From DATBAX01 sp963762965 (GTDB lineage: Bacteria; Acidobacteriota; Terriglobia; Terriglobales; Acidobacteriaceae), in contig CAVXME010000001.1 in the NCBI GenBank assembly GCA_963762965.1, positions 3,224,001 to 3,288,000 of the forward strand: a stretch of DNA of 64,000 bases, in the 5' to 3' direction. The notes under the pieces are model-generated. The model saw only the letters and a program-made list of their open reading frames with translations. It made no database searches and was not told where the DNA came from. Below are positions 45,486-54,545 of the stretch, piece after piece. Made by a program: the position numbers and the translations under genes. Every line of letters starts with the position of its first letter. Position 1 is the stretch's first letter.

Positions 45486-46400
45486 ATGAACGGTGTTCTC
45501 ATCATCGACAAGCCGCCCGGCCTCACTTCGCATGACGTGGTCCAGCGAGTACGGCGCATTCTGCGTGAACGGTCCGTCGGCCATCTCGGTACTCTGGATC
45601 CGTTGGCCAGAGGCGTCCTGCCCCTGGTCATAGGAAGTTTTACCCGCCTGGCACAGTTCTACACTTCGTCGGAAAAAACCTACGAGGGCGTGATCCGCTT
45701 CGGCTTTGCCACTGATACCTATGATGCCGACGGCGAAGCGACCAGCGCTCCTCAAGTCGCTACTATTTCTCTTGAGCAATTGCAGAAGTTATCGCAGCGA
45801 TTCCAGGGTGTGATCGAACAAATGCCGCCGGCATTTTCGGCCAAGAAGATCCATGGCGTGCCGGCCTACAAACTGGCGCGCAAGCATCAGGATGTCCCAC
45901 TCACGCCGGTGCAAGTGGAAATCAAAGAGTTCGAGGTCCTCACCGTGGACGGCGACCGTGCCAGCTTCCGTGCGCGCGTGGCTTCAGGGACTTATATGCG
46001 TTCCGTGGCTCACGACATGGGGCAGCAACTCGGATGCGGCGCCCACCTGCAAGCTCTACGCAGAACCAGTGTTGGCGAATTCAAAGTAACCGAGGCCCAC
46101 ACCCTGGAGGCATTGGAGGCCGCTGCCACCTCGGATCAGTTGGAAGAGATCTTCATTCATCCCCGGATGCTCCTGCCTCAATTTCCCGCAGTGACCGCGA
46201 ATGAGGAGATGGCTGCCCGCATCCGCAACGGGCGTGCCGTGAATCTGCCGGAACTTTCCAGCGCCCGCCAGGTGAAAGTGTTTTGCGGGCAAAGGGAACT
46301 GATCGCCATCGCCACCCGCGTAGCTGGAACCTTGTTCCACGCCAAGATTGTGCTGGCAGGGGAGCCGGCCCCACAGCTAACCAATAGCCATCGCGGCTGA
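45486..46400 (+). CDS. truB: tRNA pseudouridine-55 synthase
   Basis: A 304-residue pseudouridine synthase of the TruB class. N-terminal IIDKPPGLTSHDVV and the catalytic Asp38 in GHLGTLDPLARGVLPL are followed by YEGVIRFGFATDTYDADGE, QMPPAFSAKKIHG and YMRSVAHDMGQQLG. The C-terminal PUA-like domain starts near residue 230. It makes the universally conserved Psi55 in the T-loop of tRNA. The common rbfA/infB neighbours are not present. Confidence 0.95.
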   Translation: MNGVLIIDKPPGLTSHDVVQRVRRILRERSVGHLGTLDPLARGVLPLVIGSFTRLAQFYTSSEKTYEGVIRFGFATDTYDADGEATSAPQVATISLEQLQKLSQRFQGVIEQMPPAFSAKKIHGVPAYKLARKHQDVPLTPVQVEIKEFEVLTVDGDRASFRARVASGTYMRSVAHDMGQQLGCGAHLQALRRTSVGEFKVTEAHTLEALEAAATSDQLEEIFIHPRMLLPQFPAVTANEEMAARIRNGRAVNLPELSSARQVKVFCGQRELIAIATRVAGTLFHAKIVLAGEPAPQLTNSHRG

Positions 46401-46622
46401 TCGGCGCCTGATGGGCTTAGGCCCAATGCTTCGAACCACAATGGTCATCCCGAACATCCGCGCATTTCAGCCGTTGACACGGCCCAGTTCCAATGATATT
46501 TTTCTCCCGCCTTCCCCTTCGATGGTTCCTGTAATAGCCTGCAAATAGCCCGGTTAGAAGCCTGTGAGCGGCTGATCTGTCGATTTCAAACGGAGCCCCG
46601 GCCACTCCAAGGAGATTCTGTG

Positions 46623-48830
46623 ATGGCGACGAACCGTATTCCCCGCTCTTGCATCGTCGGTCTTTGCCTGTTTTTTCTGGCCTCAACCCTGCCCGCCCAG
46701 AATATTCCGCAAACCACCTATCTTTTTCGCCCCACCAAGGGAATATTTCCCGGCAGATTAGCTTTGCCCGGCCCCCAGTTGCTGGAAGGTATCGGCACAC
46801 TGGACGCGGGAGATCCCATTCTGGTCGCACCCCTGGTTTATGGCTCGGGAGGGTACATCCCGTCTTCAGTCTGGATTGCGGATCTAAACCACGACGGCAA
46901 GCTCGATCTGGTACTCGCCAACGCGTGTAACAGCGTAGATGAATGTGGACAAGGCAACGTAAGCGTGTTGTTGGGCAATGGCGATGGTACCTTCCAGACG
47001 GCGGTGGCCTACAACGCAGGGAGTACTCCGAGCTCCGTGACTGTCGCAGATGTAAACCGCGATGGCAAACCGGACCTGATCGTGTCCGACAACGGCGGCG
47101 GAAATAACGGCGACGGTGCAGTGGCAATTCTGCTGGGGAATGGTGACGGTACCTTCCAACCCCCCGTGACTTATGACGCAGGCGGTTGTTACACCTCTTC
47201 GGTCGCGGTTGCGGATTTAAATCGTGACGGCAAACTCGACATCGTGCTCGATAGCCCGGCTTGCGCTACGAATTACGACGGCATTGTCGGAGTTTTGCTG
47301 GGCAAAGGCGATGGCACCTTCCAGCCCGTGGTCACTTACGATTCAGGTGGCGATGATCAGGGTGCGTTGTCTTCCGTAGCAGTCGCGGATTTTAACGGCG
47401 ATGGCAAACCCGATGTAGCGATTTCTAACACCTGCGGAACCGCGGCTTGTGAGTTCTCGACTATGGGCGTGTTGTTAGGCAACGGCGATGGAACCCTTCA
47501 AACGGCAGTATCCTATAGTTTGCCAATGGAAGGGGCAACCTCGATCGCCGTAGCCGACGTAAACGCCGACGGCAAACTGGACTTAGCCGTGGCCGGTTCC
47601 CAACAGGCCGTGTTGTTGGGCAATGGCGATGGCACCTTTCGGACCGGTGGGACCTACGGCAGCTCTGGCGTTTCTGTAAAAATCGCGGATATCAATGGCG
47701 ATGGGAAACCAGATCTCGTGTACAGCAGTAGTCCCAGCTACGGTGGGGTGAGCGTGCTATTGGGCAACGGAGACGGTACCTTTCAAAGTCCTAGTGGCGT
47801 CAATGTTCCGTATGCCGGCCAATTGAATTCTTTGGCAGTCGCCGATCTGAATGGCGACGGCAGACCCGACGTGGTAGTGACCAACGACAGCGGCCTCGGC
47901 ATTCCGCCATGTTACTACAGCTGCGTGGATGTGCTTTTCAATAACCTGGGTCCCCACACTCCTTCGACCACGGCCTTGGCTTCAGACGCGAATCCGACCA
48001 TTCTCAAATACACCCTGACCTATACCGCCACGGTCACGCCCCAATCGGGAACCGCTACCGGGACGGTGACATTCATGAATGTGGACCTCAAAGGCGGAGG
48101 TTCTTCAACCATCGCTACCGTTCCCCTGGTCAACAATCAAGCTGCATACGATGACCTGCCAGTGGTCGGGATCCACTACATCATGGCTTTGTACTCCGGT
48201 GATCTGCACAATTCTTCCAGCAACTCTCCTGTTCTGGAGGAGCGGGTGGAGAAGGCCACCACTACGACCACCGTGTCCACCAGTTCAAATCCTTCAAACA
48301 TCGGCGTGCCAGTGAATATCGTCGCCACCGTAACCGCCAATTCCGGGGATCCGCTGACCGGGTCCGTAACCTTTAGGCTAAAGTCACAGTACGGTGTATT
48401 GGGAACCACGGCGCTGGTCAACGGGCAGGCCACGTTCCAGTATGCATTTACCACCAAGGGCAAAAACCCCATCGTTGCCTACTACAATGGCGATAACGAC
48501 GAGACCCCAAGCGTCTCCGCCACGTTGAGTCAGATCGTAGACCCGGCGCCGACAACCACGGGGCTAAGTTCGAGCCTGAATCCTTCGCTCGATCACCAGG
48601 CGGTGACCTTCACCGCATCTGTGAGCAGTTCGGCATCGCTCGTACCCACCGGGCGGGTGACGTTTAGGGACGGAACAAAAATTATTGGCAGTGGTACCTT
48701 AAGCGGGGGAATTGCTACTCTGACGAAATCAACGCTGCTTCCAGGCTCACATTCCATCACCGCGGCCTACGACGGCGATACATCCTCAGCGAAAAGTACT
48801 TCTACCGCACTGACCCAGGTGGTGGACTAA
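46623..48830 (+). CDS. Secreted FG-GAP/VCBS repeat and Ig-like domain protein
   Basis: A 735-residue surface protein from ATG 46623, with AAGGAG upstream. Signal peptide MATNRIPRSCIVGLCLFFLAS ends at QN. Residues about 60-440 hold seven or more FG-GAP blades, each with a Ca2+ loop of the DxNxDGxxD type (DLNHDGKLD, DVNRDGKPD, DFNGDGKPD) followed by VLLGNGDGTFQ. Three bacterial Ig-like domains follow (TTTTVSTSSNP, then TTTGLSSSLNP). The integrin-like propeller plus Ig stalk is typical of acidobacterial adhesins or matrix proteins. The near-identical repeat words suggest recent expansion by recombination. Confidence 0.9.
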   Translation: MATNRIPRSCIVGLCLFFLASTLPAQNIPQTTYLFRPTKGIFPGRLALPGPQLLEGIGTLDAGDPILVAPLVYGSGGYIPSSVWIADLNHDGKLDLVLANACNSVDECGQGNVSVLLGNGDGTFQTAVAYNAGSTPSSVTVADVNRDGKPDLIVSDNGGGNNGDGAVAILLGNGDGTFQPPVTYDAGGCYTSSVAVADLNRDGKLDIVLDSPACATNYDGIVGVLLGKGDGTFQPVVTYDSGGDDQGALSSVAVADFNGDGKPDVAISNTCGTAACEFSTMGVLLGNGDGTLQTAVSYSLPMEGATSIAVADVNADGKLDLAVAGSQQAVLLGNGDGTFRTGGTYGSSGVSVKIADINGDGKPDLVYSSSPSYGGVSVLLGNGDGTFQSPSGVNVPYAGQLNSLAVADLNGDGRPDVVVTNDSGLGIPPCYYSCVDVLFNNLGPHTPSTTALASDANPTILKYTLTYTATVTPQSGTATGTVTFMNVDLKGGGSSTIATVPLVNNQAAYDDLPVVGIHYIMALYSGDLHNSSSNSPVLEERVEKATTTTTVSTSSNPSNIGVPVNIVATVTANSGDPLTGSVTFRLKSQYGVLGTTALVNGQATFQYAFTTKGKNPIVAYYNGDNDETPSVSATLSQIVDPAPTTTGLSSSLNPSLDHQAVTFTASVSSSASLVPTGRVTFRDGTKIIGSGTLSGGIATLTKSTLLPGSHSITAAYDGDTSSAKSTSTALTQVVD

Positions 48831-48832
48831 AC

Positions 48833-49774
48833 CTAGGGCAGCATCGGCGAGCAGCAAGGCTTTTCCACCGGCTTCGGCTCCATGAGCTCTACCCGGGTGA
48901 AATTGGGATCATACAAATTGAACTGCCATTTGCCGTCGCGGCCGATCTGGGGCTTTTCCGTGGCCTTGTATCCATTCTTGATGGCAATCTCGTAGCCCGC
49001 CTTTACGTCGGGCACCCCCAAAGCAAAATGGTTCATCACTCCCCGCAGATGTGGATCGGGATTATGCACGTTGAGCATATATTCCAGCCAGTCCGTGCCG
49101 TCAGGGACACGCATGTCGATCCAGTCGGCGCGCGTGTCTTTCATCCCACCATGCCAAAATTCCTTGAAACCAAGAATGTCTTTGTAGAACCTGTCCGCCG
49201 CCGCCTGGTCCTGGATGATCAACCCCACATGAATGATGTGTTGCGAGATGCGCGTGTTGGGAAGAAATTTGCCAAAATTACGACTGTGCAGTGATCCCGG
49301 CATGTACTGCACAAATTCGATGTCATACCCATCCGGATCAGTGACATCGAAGCCGCGATTGCCGTCCTCCATGGGCTCAAGTTTGTCCGGCACCTTGACG
49401 CCTTTGCTGGCCAGATAAGCTCGCAGTTGCTCGGCATCCGTGGTTTCAAAAGAAATGTGGGACAGGCGGTCCATCTTCGGATCGGTCAGCTCAGGAAACA
49501 TCTCTACATACTGGTGGTCATTGACCTTGAAATACGTCAGCAGCAGACCGCCGCCCTCGGACGCAGGCTTATCCAGACTGAATGGCTCCTGAAATCCCAA
49601 AACTCCGGTATAGAACTTTCGCGCCGCCGCCATGTCGTCCGTCCTCAAGCCAATGTGCGACACACCAACAATCGGCGGCCGAGTGATTGCCGGTGCGGAC
49701 GTGGATTGGGACATTGCCGGCAAACCGAAACCAAGCAGCAGGGCAGCGAGCCCGAATTGCGCTGAATATTTCAT
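48833..49774 (-). CDS. Exported VOC-superfamily protein (two glyoxalase-type domains)
   Basis: A 313-residue protein from ATG 49774 with signal peptide MKYSAQFGLAALLLGFGLPAMSQ (in parts). Two VOC modules follow: HIGLRTDDMAAARKFYTGVLG...FDVTDPDGYDIEFVQ and HVGLIIQDQAAADRFYKDILG...NLYDPNFTRVELMEP. Metal-ligand His/Glu positions appear in both. Export is unusual for VOC enzymes. The family includes dioxygenases, glyoxalases and resistance proteins; the substrate is unknown. It is convergent with the FG-GAP gene, only two bases apart. Confidence 0.85.
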   Translation of the reverse strand: MKYSAQFGLAALLLGFGLPAMSQSTSAPAITRPPIVGVSHIGLRTDDMAAARKFYTGVLGFQEPFSLDKPASEGGGLLLTYFKVNDHQYVEMFPELTDPKMDRLSHISFETTDAEQLRAYLASKGVKVPDKLEPMEDGNRGFDVTDPDGYDIEFVQYMPGSLHSRNFGKFLPNTRISQHIIHVGLIIQDQAAADRFYKDILGFKEFWHGGMKDTRADWIDMRVPDGTDWLEYMLNVHNPDPHLRGVMNHFALGVPDVKAGYEIAIKNGYKATEKPQIGRDGKWQFNLYDPNFTRVELMEPKPVEKPCCSPMLP

Positions 49775-49881
49775 GGTTGAGGATAGTGCTTGGCGGGGAA
49801 ACCGCTTGTCAAGCGATGGCGCAGGCAAGGCCAGACCTTATATGCAATGTCCGATAACAGGTATTATGTAAAGTAGAGACC

Positions 49882-49918
49882 GGGTGCCCCGTGTCTCGCC
49901 GCCTTTGCGAGACGCGGG
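49882..49918 (+). repeat. REP-like element, type A, copy 1
   Basis: A 37-base unit with head GGGTGCCCC, hairpin arms GTCTCGCC and GCGAGAC and end GCGGG. After the core, the sequence GTGTCAC and TGTCGTTCTA resembles the flank of the copy at 63874, so the conserved element is about 60 bases long. It is located between the VOC gene and the BFN gene. Confidence 0.85.
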
Positions 49919-49973
49919 TGTCACTAAATTGTCGTTCTAAGGGGCTTTCGGGGGGTGTTGAGGAATCCAGAGG

Positions 49974-50459
49974 CTACATCTTGTAACGGCCCAAATCTTC
50001 ATCATTCAGGCCTTCCAGCCACTTACGCAGCTCCTCACTGGTCACACGGTCGGACACATTCGTAGCCAGCTTGGAGTTTTTCAATACTTCATCTTCCACA
50101 AAGATCGGACAATCCACTCTCAGCGCCAGGGCCAGCGCATCCGACGGGCGCGAGTCGATGCTGATAATCCGGCCTTCCCGCTCGATCCAAATCACCGCGT
50201 AGAACGTATCTTCGCGCAGTTCGGTCACTACAACCTTATGAACCTGGGTATCCAGGCCCACGAGCACGTTCTTGATCAGATCATGGGTCATGGGACGCGG
50301 CGTGGAAACCTTCTCAATCTCCAGCGCAATCGCATTCGCCTCATAAATCCCCACCCAGATCGGCAACACGGTCTCGCTCGACGCTTCCTTGAGAATCACG
50401 ATGGGCATGTTGGTCACCGGATCCATCATCAGCCCGCGAATTTTCATTTCCACTTCCAT
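49974..50459 (-). CDS. Bifunctional nuclease (BFN, DUF151) family protein
   Basis: A 161-residue DUF151 protein: MKIRGLMMDPVTNMPIVILK, LPIWVGIYEANAIALEIE, DLIKNVL and the acidic SIDSRPSDALALALRV. The start at 50459 has GGGAG six bases upstream. Plant BFN proteins cut RNA and single-stranded DNA, whereas bacterial members are of unknown role and often lie beside RNA-modification genes. Here it follows miaB by 30 bases in the same direction, so co-expression with the tRNA methylthiotransferase is likely. Confidence 0.9.
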   Translation of the reverse strand: MEVEMKIRGLMMDPVTNMPIVILKEASSETVLPIWVGIYEANAIALEIEKVSTPRPMTHDLIKNVLVGLDTQVHKVVVTELREDTFYAVIWIEREGRIISIDSRPSDALALALRVDCPIFVEDEVLKNSKLATNVSDRVTSEELRKWLEGLNDEDLGRYKM

Positions 50460-50489
50460 CGTAATCTCCCAAAAGCCCCAATTCCGCTC

Positions 50490-51818
50490 TTATATCACCA
50501 TTTCGCCCGCAAGGCTGTTGGGAAAACAACCTGTAATAACCACAGTTACATAGCTGCCAAGGGCAGGCGTAACCCCTTCGGGTACCTTGAAGTTCAGGAC
50601 CTTATTCTGGGACGTCCGCGCGATCCACTGTTCCTTAGCGTCGTTCTTCCCTTCAACCATTACTTCAACTCTTTGCCCCATGTGCCGCTGATAAGTGCGC
50701 CTCTGTATCTCACGCTGCTTGTCGAGCAGCACATTCAACCGCCGCGCTTTCTCTTCGTCCGGAATCGCGTCTTCCAGCTTCAGTGACGGTGTATTGGGAC
50801 GCGGAGAATACTTGAACCCAAAAATCGCATCGAATTCGACCTCTTCAAGCAATGAAAGCGTGTCCTCGAAGTCAGCCTCGGTCTCCCCAGGAAACCCCAC
50901 AATCATGTCACTGCTAAGGCTGATCTCTCGCTTGGCGGCCCGCATCCACGAGACCCGCTCCAGATACTGCTCGCGGCTGTACAGACGTTGCATGGCATCC
51001 AGTACGCGGTTCGACCCGCTCTGCACCGGAAGATGGACGTGGTCACAAAGCGTAGGCACAGCATCGATGGCCTCCACAATGTCGCGCCCGAAGTCGCGAG
51101 GATGCGAAGTAGTGAACCGTACCCGCTTCATCCCCGGGATCTCGCCGACGGCCGCGAGAAGCTCAGCAAAGGTCTTCTTCCCCGCCGAATCCTTGTAGGA
51201 ATTTACGTTCTGTCCCAGCAACTGGATTTCGCTATACCCAAGATCAGCCATCTGCCGCGCCTCAGCCAGGACAGAGTCCGACGTCCGACTGCGCTCTTTG
51301 CCGCGAGTGTAGGGCACTACGCAATAGGCGCAAAACTTGTCGCAACCTTCAATGATGGTAATGTAGCCGCGGTAGGGATTGGTGCGGGCAGTAAATTCGG
51401 TCTCAAAGCATTCGTCCGTCTCGCGATCGTCGAGCCCGGTGACGCGGTTGTTCCCTGCTTCAAGCTGCACCAGCATCTGCGGCAGATGGCGATACGACGC
51501 CGATCCCGCCACCAGCGAAACATACGGCGCGCGCTCGAAAATCTTCTCGCCTTCCTGCTGCGCCACGCACCCCAGCACCGCGAACTTCTTCCCCTGCTTG
51601 TGCAACTTCTTGTAATCGTTCAGCCGATGAAAGACCTTCTGCTCGGCTTTGTCGCGAATGGAGCAGGTGTTGTAGAGCACCAACCCAGCCTCTTCGACGG
51701 TCTCTACCTGGCGATAGCCCTCAGAGAGAAGCGTCCCCACAACTTTTTCGGAGTCATGGGCATTCATCTGACAGCCAAAGGTCTGCAGAAAGAACGTTTT
51801 CTGGGGCTCACTCGCCAT
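50490..51818 (-). CDS. miaB: tRNA-2-methylthio-N6-dimethylallyladenosine synthase
   Basis: A 442-residue radical-SAM methylthiotransferase from ATG 51818. The N-terminal UPF0004 domain binds the auxiliary cluster through Cys16 (FGCQMNAHDSE), Cys52 (TCSIRDKAEQK) and Cys84 (LGCVAQQEGE). The radical-SAM cluster is Cys159, Cys163 and Cys166 in CDKFCAYCVVPYTRG. A C-terminal TRAM domain follows from about residue 375. It adds the ms2 group to A37 of tRNAs. A longer start at 51884 adds 22 unconserved residues and was not used. Confidence 0.96.
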   Translation of the reverse strand: MASEPQKTFFLQTFGCQMNAHDSEKVVGTLLSEGYRQVETVEEAGLVLYNTCSIRDKAEQKVFHRLNDYKKLHKQGKKFAVLGCVAQQEGEKIFERAPYVSLVAGSASYRHLPQMLVQLEAGNNRVTGLDDRETDECFETEFTARTNPYRGYITIIEGCDKFCAYCVVPYTRGKERSRTSDSVLAEARQMADLGYSEIQLLGQNVNSYKDSAGKKTFAELLAAVGEIPGMKRVRFTTSHPRDFGRDIVEAIDAVPTLCDHVHLPVQSGSNRVLDAMQRLYSREQYLERVSWMRAAKREISLSSDMIVGFPGETEADFEDTLSLLEEVEFDAIFGFKYSPRPNTPSLKLEDAIPDEEKARRLNVLLDKQREIQRRTYQRHMGQRVEVMVEGKNDAKEQWIARTSQNKVLNFKVPEGVTPALGSYVTVVITGCFPNSLAGEMVI

Positions 51819-52007
51819 AGAAACCCAGTATAACGCGGGACGCCAACATTTCCTCATGTAGGGCGGACACTCGCCTTTTCCCAATCTGGGGTCTCACGGC
51901 CACATTGGCGCATTTTAAGGAATACAGTCTCGTCCTCCCTTGCCGATAGATGCTTATGGGAAAGCCAGACTTCCGGCTACATCCCCAGACATCAACCGGA
52001 GGTGGTC

Positions 52008-54011
52008 ATGACGATCGCCAAATGGAACCTGCAAGTTGCCGCGAGCGTATCCTTGCTCTTCATTCTCGCGGTGAATGCGGCCTCGCAACAAACCCAACCG
52101 TCACCGAATTCGCCAGCCTCCACCGCCGACTTGGCCGCCATGGATTTGGAGCAACTGATGGACGTCAAAGTCACCACCGCATCTCTGTTCAGTGACAAAC
52201 TCTCCGAAGCTCCCAGCATCATGTCGGTCGTCACCAGCGACGAGCTGCGCCGCTTCGGAGGCATCACCCTCGGCGAAATCCTCGAGCGCGTCCCCGGCCT
52301 CACCCAATCCAGCCAGTATTTCACCGATCGCAGCCTGGTGGCCGCCGACGGCGACCAGACCAAAACCTCCGGCGCTCATATCCTGTTTCTCATCAACGGC
52401 CGCCCCACTCGCGAGGTCATGGAAGGAGGAATCATTTCCGATCTCCTGGAATCCTTCCCCGTCGAGATCCTCGAGCGCATTGAAATCATCCGCGGCCCCG
52501 GTTCGGTCCTGTACGGCTCCAACGCTTTTTCTGCCGTGGTAAACCTGATTACCCGCAAAGCCGACGCCGACCAGTACAGCGTCAAGAGTCTGGTGGGACC
52601 CAATGGCGCTTTGTCCTCATCCGGACACTTTCTCTATAAGCGTGGCGATTTCAACCTGGTCGGCGCCTCCCAGATTCACGAGTCCCCCGATTGGCCCCTG
52701 GTCTATCTTGTCCCGCCTCCGCTTCAACACAATCCCCAAGCTCCGCCCGAGCCGCCGTTCCACGACGTTAGTGTGGTCGATCGCGGCATTGGCGATTATC
52801 TCGGCGTCAACTACAAAGGACTAAGTTTCATGTCCGCCTTCACCGAGTCGCAAGCCACCGCCTTTGTGCAAGGCGCAGTCGGCGAGACTCGTACCACACG
52901 CGACTTCGCCAATCTCGGCTACCGATACAAGGCCCGCGACAACTGGGATATGGATTTCAACGGGACCTACACTCGCACAACTTTTGTGACCTTTGCCTAT
53001 CCCTACACCGACCGCGATGCCTACGAATTTGTTGCCGAATGGACCAACCTGATTACCCTGACCTCCAAAGACCGCCTCACCGCCGGCATGCTGTTCGACC
53101 GCATTGCTGGCACCGAGGTGGCCAGCATCGACCACAGTCTGATGCTCGCAGGAAATACCCGCCCCGCCGGCGGCTTCTACGCCCAACTTGATCACCAGCT
53201 ACTGTCGAGCCTGAAACTGATCGCCGGTTTCCAATCCAACAAGTTCGCCGGCATTCCCTTCTCTACCGTCCCCCGCGTCGGCGGCATCTGGAGCCCATCG
53301 CACTGGGCCAGCATCAAAGTGCTCTATGGCAAGGCCTTTCGTCCGCCCAGCATAGACGAAACCACACTCAACCTGCCGGACATCCAGGGCAATCGCAACC
53401 TGCTGCCCGAGACCGTCGGCACTTTCGACCTGGGCTTGAATTTGCAGTTCGCGCGCCTCCAGCTCGGAACCGACTACTTCCACAGCCAGCAAACCAACAG
53501 CATCGTTACCGTGGGCCACGCTCCCATTCACTACGAGAATCTTGGTGGGGTGACATTTAATGGCGTTGAGTTCGAAGGCAAATACTATTTTCGACGCGAC
53601 TTCTTCGCGCAAGGCTCGTTTCTCTATCAAACCAATCAAGATCAGAACGGCGTCAGCAATGTCACGCCCATCCCGAACTTTGGATTTAAGACCGGCATGA
53701 GTTATGAGAGCAGCCGCGGCCTCATCGTCGGCCTGTTCGATGTCTCCGACGGGAACCCCAAGCCCTACGCCTTCAACGTGAATCCGCTCACCGGCTGGCG
53801 TCACAGCCTGAACGCCGAACTCCGTCAGGACATCTCCCGCTATCTCCGTCTGCCGGAAAAAAATCAGGTCGCGATCACCGCCCACGCCAGCGATCTCCTG
53901 GACCAAACCGTCTGGCTGCCCGGCTTTGGTTTTTCTAACATCGACAGTATCCCCGTCCAGCAAGGCCGCACCTTCTACGCCGGCCTGGAATTCTCCCGCG
54001 GCAAACCCTAA
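52008..54011 (+). CDS. TonB-dependent outer-membrane receptor
   Basis: A 667-residue receptor with GGAGG five bases before ATG 52008. The signal peptide is followed by an N-terminal plug (about 45-165) with LEQLMDVKVTTASLFSDKLSEAP, LGEILERVPGLTQ, ILFLINGRPTREV and IEIIRGPGSVLYGSNAFSAVVNLITR, then a 22-strand barrel ending in FYAGLEFSRG. The start of the mature protein (MDLEQLMDVKV) resembles the FecA/CirA-like 'vesicle' group. No siderophore or vitamin gene is nearby, so the ligand (iron chelate, sugar or vitamin) is open. Confidence 0.92.
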   Translation: MTIAKWNLQVAASVSLLFILAVNAASQQTQPSPNSPASTADLAAMDLEQLMDVKVTTASLFSDKLSEAPSIMSVVTSDELRRFGGITLGEILERVPGLTQSSQYFTDRSLVAADGDQTKTSGAHILFLINGRPTREVMEGGIISDLLESFPVEILERIEIIRGPGSVLYGSNAFSAVVNLITRKADADQYSVKSLVGPNGALSSSGHFLYKRGDFNLVGASQIHESPDWPLVYLVPPPLQHNPQAPPEPPFHDVSVVDRGIGDYLGVNYKGLSFMSAFTESQATAFVQGAVGETRTTRDFANLGYRYKARDNWDMDFNGTYTRTTFVTFAYPYTDRDAYEFVAEWTNLITLTSKDRLTAGMLFDRIAGTEVASIDHSLMLAGNTRPAGGFYAQLDHQLLSSLKLIAGFQSNKFAGIPFSTVPRVGGIWSPSHWASIKVLYGKAFRPPSIDETTLNLPDIQGNRNLLPETVGTFDLGLNLQFARLQLGTDYFHSQQTNSIVTVGHAPIHYENLGGVTFNGVEFEGKYYFRRDFFAQGSFLYQTNQDQNGVSNVTPIPNFGFKTGMSYESSRGLIVGLFDVSDGNPKPYAFNVNPLTGWRHSLNAELRQDISRYLRLPEKNQVAITAHASDLLDQTVWLPGFGFSNIDSIPVQQGRTFYAGLEFSRGKP

Positions 54012-54048
54012 GACCGCTGACCGTGAAACATTTGCGCAAATCGCACTT

Positions 54049-54150
54049 ATGTTCCACGTGGAACATTCCGTACTTACCGGAATGTATGTACAAAACAGCG
54101 GAAGTCACATCCGGAGTTGGAGTTAGGAGAAATTCCCATTTTGGGAAGTT
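54049..54150 (+). repeat. Dispersed element P with parS-like palindrome, copy 2
   Basis: This plus-strand copy of the element at 5177-5281 starts at TGTTCCACGTGGAACA and ends at TTTTGGGAAGTT, with the shared words GGAATGTATG, TTGGAGTTAGG and TCCC-TTTTGGGAA at nearly the same spacing. Middle parts are diverged. Confidence 0.6.
54050..54065. promoter_or_regulatory. parS-like 16-bp palindrome, second site
   Basis: TGTTCCACGTGGAACA is identical to the site at 5264-5279 and extends here to an 18-base perfect palindrome with flanking A and T. It is 39 bases after the TonB receptor stop. ParB binding is inferred from the sequence only. Confidence 0.5.
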
Positions 54151-54257
54151 AGCGGGCGGTGGCGAGGCGCCTTGCCTTCTCCCGGAGTCAAGAAACAGCC
54201 ATGGCCGACCCCTCCCTACTCAATGGGTCTTGATTTCGCTGAAACCGCCACAACCGA

Positions 54258-54294
54258 GTGTGCCCCATGTCTCGCCGCCTTTGCGAGACGTGGG
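54258..54294 (+). repeat. REP-like element, type A, copy 2 (diverged)
   Basis: The head is GTGTGCCCC in place of GGGTGCCCC, with arms GTCTCGCC and GCGAGAC and end GTGGG. This is compensated by CATGTCTCG, so the outer stem is retained. It lies in the repeat-rich gap after the TonB receptor. Confidence 0.75.
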
Positions 54295-54354
54295 AACCAC
54301 GGGCCCAGAAGGCTACGTCTTTTGACGGGGTCAGAACTAAAACCGCCAGCATCA

Positions 54355-54433
54355 CCGTGGAAGAGCGGCACCTTCAGGGCCGCGATACAAGAAACGACGA
54401 CTCGCGCGGCGCTAAAGCGCCGCTCTTCCACGG
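54355..54433. repeat. 79-bp hairpin repeat, copy 1
   Basis: The ends CCGTGGAAGAGCGGC and GCCGCTCTTCCACGG are perfect 15-base inverted repeats, and the inner GGCGCTAAAGCGCC is a second palindrome. The second copy, with the same length and orientation, is at 55538-55616. The two bracket the secreted tandem-domain protein gene. It is MITE-like in form, with no coding capacity. Confidence 0.75.
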
Positions 54434-54545
54434 TACTCCCAACGTTTGCCAACATTTCCATTTTCGCTTTGAACTGGGAGTCACTGGGCTTACGATTTGC
54501 CGGATACTGATCTCTATGCGATCCTGAAAACTCTGGGGGGCGAGC

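Larger units (their letters stand above)
54012..54545. other. 534-bp repeat-rich intergenic region
   Basis: This gap has no supported gene. It contains three different repeats in order: the P element with parS-like palindrome (54049-54150), a type A REP (54258-54294) and a 79-base hairpin repeat (54355-54433). A short frame starting at the palindrome (MFHVEH...) is explained by the palindrome itself and ends quickly. It looks like an insertion hot-spot between the TonB receptor and the secreted tandem-domain protein. Confidence 0.6.

Noticed and set aside
46417..47127. A 236-residue minus-strand frame over the start of the FG-GAP gene.
   Set aside because: It is an Arg/Cys-rich antisense shadow of a gene with signal peptide and repeated calcium loops.
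46900..47950. Regularly spaced short repeats suggesting a CRISPR array.
   Set aside because: They are codons for FG-GAP calcium loops within one open frame; spacing is variable and repeats are degenerate.
54049..54126. A short frame starting MFHVEH after the TonB receptor.
   Set aside because: These residues are simply the translation of the parS-like palindrome; the frame ends quickly and the other P copy does not keep it.
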